Assembly: GCA_947625585.1 (NCBI GenBank)
Contig: CANQOZ010000022.1
Coordinates: 1-15,879 of the forward strand
Source of the DNA: an uncultured Eubacteriaceae bacterium
Lineage (GTDB): Bacteria > Bacillota > Clostridia > Eubacteriales > Eubacteriaceae
DNA length: 15,879 bases
Reading direction: 5' to 3'
Numbering within the stretch: position 1 is the stretch's first letter; each line of letters begins with the position of its first letter. Below are positions 13,458 to 15,879 of this stretch, piece by piece. A program made the translations under genes and the position numbers. Under the pieces are notes generated by a model, which had not been told where the DNA came from, did not search any database, and saw nothing but the letters and a program-made list of their open reading frames with translations.

Positions 13458-14681
13458 ATGCAGATATCAGAACGTGTCAATAAAATGAGCGAACCAGCGC
13501 TCTATAAATATTATCCTGAAGTTCATAAAAGAGAGGCTGAAGGTAAAAAATTCTACTATCTCAATATAGGACAACCTGACATTGAAACACCGAAGGAGTT
13601 CATGGATAAAGTCAGGGAGGTTAGACAGAAAGTACTAGCTTATTCTGATCCAGAAGGACAAACAGAACTCAGAAGGGAAGCTTTAAAATATTACAAACAA
13701 TTTGGTCTTCACTATAATGAAGATGAAATCTTAATTACTTCCGGTGGGAGTGAAGCACTCCTATTTGTGTTCTTAACCTTGTGTAATCCTGGAGATCAAA
13801 TCATAACTCCTGAGCCTTTCTATTCCGTCTATAAAGAAATTGCAAAAGCTACTAGTGTCGATCTTGTAGGTATTCCAACAAAAGCAGAGACACAATTCTC
13901 ACTACCGGAATTAGCTGAAATAGAATCGCTAGTAACAGATAAAACCAGAGCAATTTTAATTACAAATCCAAACAACCCAACGGGGAAAGTCTTTACCAAA
14001 GAGGAAATTGAACTCGTTAAGGATCTATGTATTAAAGATAATCTCTTTTTTATTGCAGATGAAGTTTACAGAGAATTTATCTACGATGGATCTGAGTTTG
14101 TATCTCCTGCTCATTATCCTGAAATTGGTGAAAATACCATTATTGTTGATAGTATCTCTAAGCGGTATTCAGCATGTGGAGCAAGAATTGGCTTTATTAT
14201 TACTAAAAACAAACAGGTGATTAATGCCATAAAAAAGCTGTGTCAGATGAGATTAGCAGTTTCAAGTGTAGACCAACAAGGTGCAACTGAACTCTTTAAG
14301 TTAGATACAAGCTTTTTTGATAAAAGTATTAAAGAGTATGAGCATCGTAGAGACTTGATATATGAAAAGCTAAAAGACCGAGATGATATTATAGCTAAAA
14401 AACCAACTGGGGCCTTTTATTACATGGTAAAACTGCCTGTAATTGAAGCTGATAAGTTCATTGAATATTTAATTAAGGATTTTGAAAATAACGGAGAGTC
14501 GGTTATTTTTACTCCCGCAAACGACTTTTACTTAGATCCTGAGAACGGTAAAGATGAAGTCAGATTAGCTTATGTCTTAAATGAAGATGATTTATCTCGT
14601 GCAATGGAACTATTATTAGAAGGTTTGGATAAATATAAGAAAGAACACCCAGAAAATATTAAGGAAGAATATAAGAATTAA
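13458..14681 (+). CDS. class I PLP-dependent aminotransferase (aspartate/aromatic type)
   Basis: This is a 407-residue fold-type I aminotransferase. The pyridoxal-phosphate lysine is Lys235 in SISKRYSACGARIGF. The cofactor-contacting Asp201 and Tyr204 lie in ADEVYREF, and the conserved NPNNPTG block is at 170-176. A late Arg (EVRLAYVLN) is the usual alpha-carboxylate anchor. The N-terminus YLNIGQPDIETP and AYSDPEGQTELR are typical of the aspartate/aromatic subgroup. Substrate specificity cannot be set by sequence. It could make aspartate, or tyrosine and phenylalanine from the keto acids produced by the TyrA branch encoded 12 kb away, but that is inference. The ribosome site is weak (GAGAAA). 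The YhaM-like gene begins on the base after its stop, so the two form an operon. Confidence 0.92.
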   Translation: MQISERVNKMSEPALYKYYPEVHKREAEGKKFYYLNIGQPDIETPKEFMDKVREVRQKVLAYSDPEGQTELRREALKYYKQFGLHYNEDEILITSGGSEALLFVFLTLCNPGDQIITPEPFYSVYKEIAKATSVDLVGIPTKAETQFSLPELAEIESLVTDKTRAILITNPNNPTGKVFTKEEIELVKDLCIKDNLFFIADEVYREFIYDGSEFVSPAHYPEIGENTIIVDSISKRYSACGARIGFIITKNKQVINAIKKLCQMRLAVSSVDQQGATELFKLDTSFFDKSIKEYEHRRDLIYEKLKDRDDIIAKKPTGAFYYMVKLPVIEADKFIEYLIKDFENNGESVIFTPANDFYLDPENGKDEVRLAYVLNEDDLSRAMELLLEGLDKYKKEHPENIKEEYKN

Positions 14682-15638
14682 ATGAATATAGAAGATATCC
14701 AAGTTGATCAACCATTTCGTGGGTATTTGTTTATCAAAGATGCCCAGGTAAGGACAACTAAGAACAACACTAAGTTTATTAAACTAGTTTTAACAGATAA
14801 GGATTTTAATGAAATAACAGGATTCTTATGGAATGCTACGGAAGATGATATTCGAGATTTTAAACAGGGAATAGTAGCTGCAGTTACCGGAAAAGGTAAA
14901 TCTTTTAACGATACGCTGCAACTCGATATTCAAAGAATTCGAACAACAAATGAAGGTGATATGATTGATCTCTCAGAGTATATTGAAGTAGCTCCAGAAG
15001 AACCAAAAGATATGTATCAGGAGTTAGTTGATACTATCAATAACTTTGAGAATGAGGATATTAAACAAATAACACTAAAATCGTTAGAACTACATAAGGA
15101 TAAGTTGGATTACTATCCAGCTGCCAAAACTGTTCATCATGCCTTAAAAGGTGGATTACTTTATCATACAGTTAGTATGTTACGACTAGCTAAGGAATTA
15201 GCTAAACTCTATCCGTTTTTAAATGAAGATTTACTTTATGCTGGTGTTATCTTACATGACCTCGGTAAAACAGAAGAGATGAATAGTGATGTAAATGGTA
15301 ATGTTTCTGACTATTCAGCTCACGGAAAACTTATTGGTCATATTCCTGGACAGATTAGTGAACTTGAGTTGTTGGGAAGTGAATTAGGAACAGACGAAGA
15401 AGTGTTAATGCTCTTAGAACATATGATTTTATCGCATCATTATGAACCGGAGTACGGATCACCCAAAAGACCAATGTTTCCGGAAGCAGAAGTGCTTCAC
15501 CATATAGATGTAATAGATGCCAGAATGAATACCATGAATAAATATAGAAAAGCGATTCAACCTGGAAGTTTCTCAGAACGAATTATTACACTTGATAATA
15601 TCAACTTGTACAGACCGAGTTTTGATAAAGAGAATTAA
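14682..15638 (+). CDS. yhaM: YhaM-like 3'-5' exoribonuclease (OB fold plus HD domain)
   Basis: This 318-residue protein matches the length and domain order of Bacillus YhaM and staphylococcal Cbf1, which are 3'-5' exoribonucleases acting on mRNA ends. An N-terminal OB-fold, nucleic-acid-binding domain spans about 10-90 (FIKDAQVRTTKNNTKFIKLVLTD, GIVAAVTGKGK). The HD phosphohydrolase domain carries its metal ligands in HHALKGGLLYHT (His152/153, His162), LHDLGK (His192-Asp193), HMILSHHY and HHIDVIDARM. Its ATG follows the aminotransferase stop with no gap. AGGAAG lies about 14 bases upstream, farther than normal, so translational coupling is likely. A terminator follows 4 bases after the stop. 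The family assignment is firm from domain order and motifs. Confidence 0.93.
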   Translation: MNIEDIQVDQPFRGYLFIKDAQVRTTKNNTKFIKLVLTDKDFNEITGFLWNATEDDIRDFKQGIVAAVTGKGKSFNDTLQLDIQRIRTTNEGDMIDLSEYIEVAPEEPKDMYQELVDTINNFENEDIKQITLKSLELHKDKLDYYPAAKTVHHALKGGLLYHTVSMLRLAKELAKLYPFLNEDLLYAGVILHDLGKTEEMNSDVNGNVSDYSAHGKLIGHIPGQISELELLGSELGTDEEVLMLLEHMILSHHYEPEYGSPKRPMFPEAEVLHHIDVIDARMNTMNKYRKAIQPGSFSERIITLDNINLYRPSFDKEN

Positions 15639-15642
15639 TTAT

Positions 15643-15669
15643 AGGGGCCTCATTTCGAGACCCCTTTGT
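15643..15669 (+). terminator. intrinsic terminator after the YhaM-like gene
   Basis: AGGGG (15643-15647) pairs with CCCCT (15661-15665), and CTC (15649-15651) with GAG (15657-15659), around a five-base loop with one internal mismatch. A T-rich tail (TTTGTTT) follows. It also separates the gene from the convergent remnant that ends at 15675. Confidence 0.75.
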
Positions 15670-15674
15670 TTATG

Positions 15675-15815
15675 TTATTTTCCAGCTGCTTCATCTATTG
15701 TATTAAGTGCGTTTAAACTTCTCGGATATCCAAGATAAGGAATCATTTGTGAAACAACTTCAATCATAAATTCCTTATCATTACCAACATTGAAGTTAGC
15801 TTGGGTTTTTAACTG
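15675..15815 (-). pseudogene. C-terminal remnant of a carboxymuconolactone decarboxylase family protein
   Basis: The minus strand encodes 46 codons and a stop that read as the end of a carboxymuconolactone decarboxylase/AhpD-like protein: an NVGNDKEFMIEVVSQ helix, then MIPYLGYPRSLNALN and a short tail. The frame is closed by TAG at 15818-15816, only six codons before the recognisable part. No start codon suits a functional protein, and the remaining 61 bases to the window edge show no family sequence in any frame. The N-terminal part with the usual Cys/His region is absent. It is most simply a gene fragment left by a deletion. A sequencing error cannot explain the loss of the whole front part unless it continues beyond the edge. 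Confidence 0.7.
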
Positions 15816-15849
15816 CTAAAAGAAATAAACTATCTAAGTTTGAAAATAC

Positions 15850-15878
15850 TTTAAATAACCAGTTGCTTATAGTATAAT
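15850..15878 (+). promoter_or_regulatory. candidate outward promoter at the right edge
   Basis: TTTAAA (15850-15855), a 17-base spacer and a perfect TATAAT (15873-15878) form a plausible plus-strand promoter reading out of the window. The gene it would serve is not visible. Confidence 0.45.
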
Positions 15879-15879
15879 C

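Noticed and set aside
14008..14220. Plus-strand out-of-frame open frame inside the aminotransferase gene
   Set aside because: It overlaps the conserved aminotransferase active-site region in another frame and has no ribosome site.

Overview
The window is chromosomal DNA of a low-GC Bacillota. It is AT-rich and densely coded, uses mostly ATG starts, and has U-tailed hairpin terminators. The paired DnaD and DnaI primosome proteins, a YycJ/WalJ hydrolase next to HtrA, a YhaM exoribonuclease, and a secreted CAP protein with clostridial hydrophobic-W (ChW) repeats point to the Clostridia/Tissierellia side rather than to Bacillus. The genus is not identifiable from sequence alone. No tRNA, rRNA, CRISPR array, prophage or insertion sequence was seen.

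Layout. (1) 1-3152, plus strand: an overlapping gene string of DAHP synthase (5' end outside the window), prephenate dehydrogenase TyrA, a TatD-family DNase and a 10-helix EamA transporter, closed by a strong hairpin shared with the convergent gene. (2) 3177-4844, minus strand: an unrecognised, very Glu-rich protein of 555 residues with four C-terminal membrane helices. (3) 4845-5246: a 402-base divergent intergenic region with an unusual density of repeats: a long-range inverted repeat bracketing about 200 bases, two operator-like palindromes and a twin TCGTTACA repeat. (4) 5247-6002, plus strand: a TrmN6-type tRNA methyltransferase. (5) 9549-6040, minus strand: an apparent operon of dnaD, dnaI and a secreted ChW/CAP protein ending at a UUCG-loop terminator. 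(6) 9550-9901: a divergent control region with a perfect match to the WalR (YycF) consensus upstream of murA. (7) 9902-13418, plus strand: murA with its own terminator, then yycJ and htrA. (8) 13420-15668, plus strand: a class I aminotransferase and a YhaM-like exoribonuclease. (9) At the right edge, a 46-codon C-terminal remnant of a carboxymuconolactone decarboxylase (minus strand) and a promoter-like sequence firing out of the window.

Functionally, region 1 links entry into the shikimate pathway to tyrosine synthesis, and the aminotransferase in region 8 could act in amino-acid transamination. Region 7 is a cell-envelope block: MurA commits UDP-GlcNAc to peptidoglycan, while YycJ and HtrA are the usual tail of walRK operons. 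Here they appear without walR/walK, but with a candidate WalR site in front of murA. Region 5 couples helicase-loading proteins to a secreted, probably wall-associated protein. I found no convincing multi-gene novel system. The best leads are the repeat-rich intergenic region at 4845-5246, the WalR-type control of murA, the acidic membrane protein, and the CAP protein with a substituted active-site histidine.
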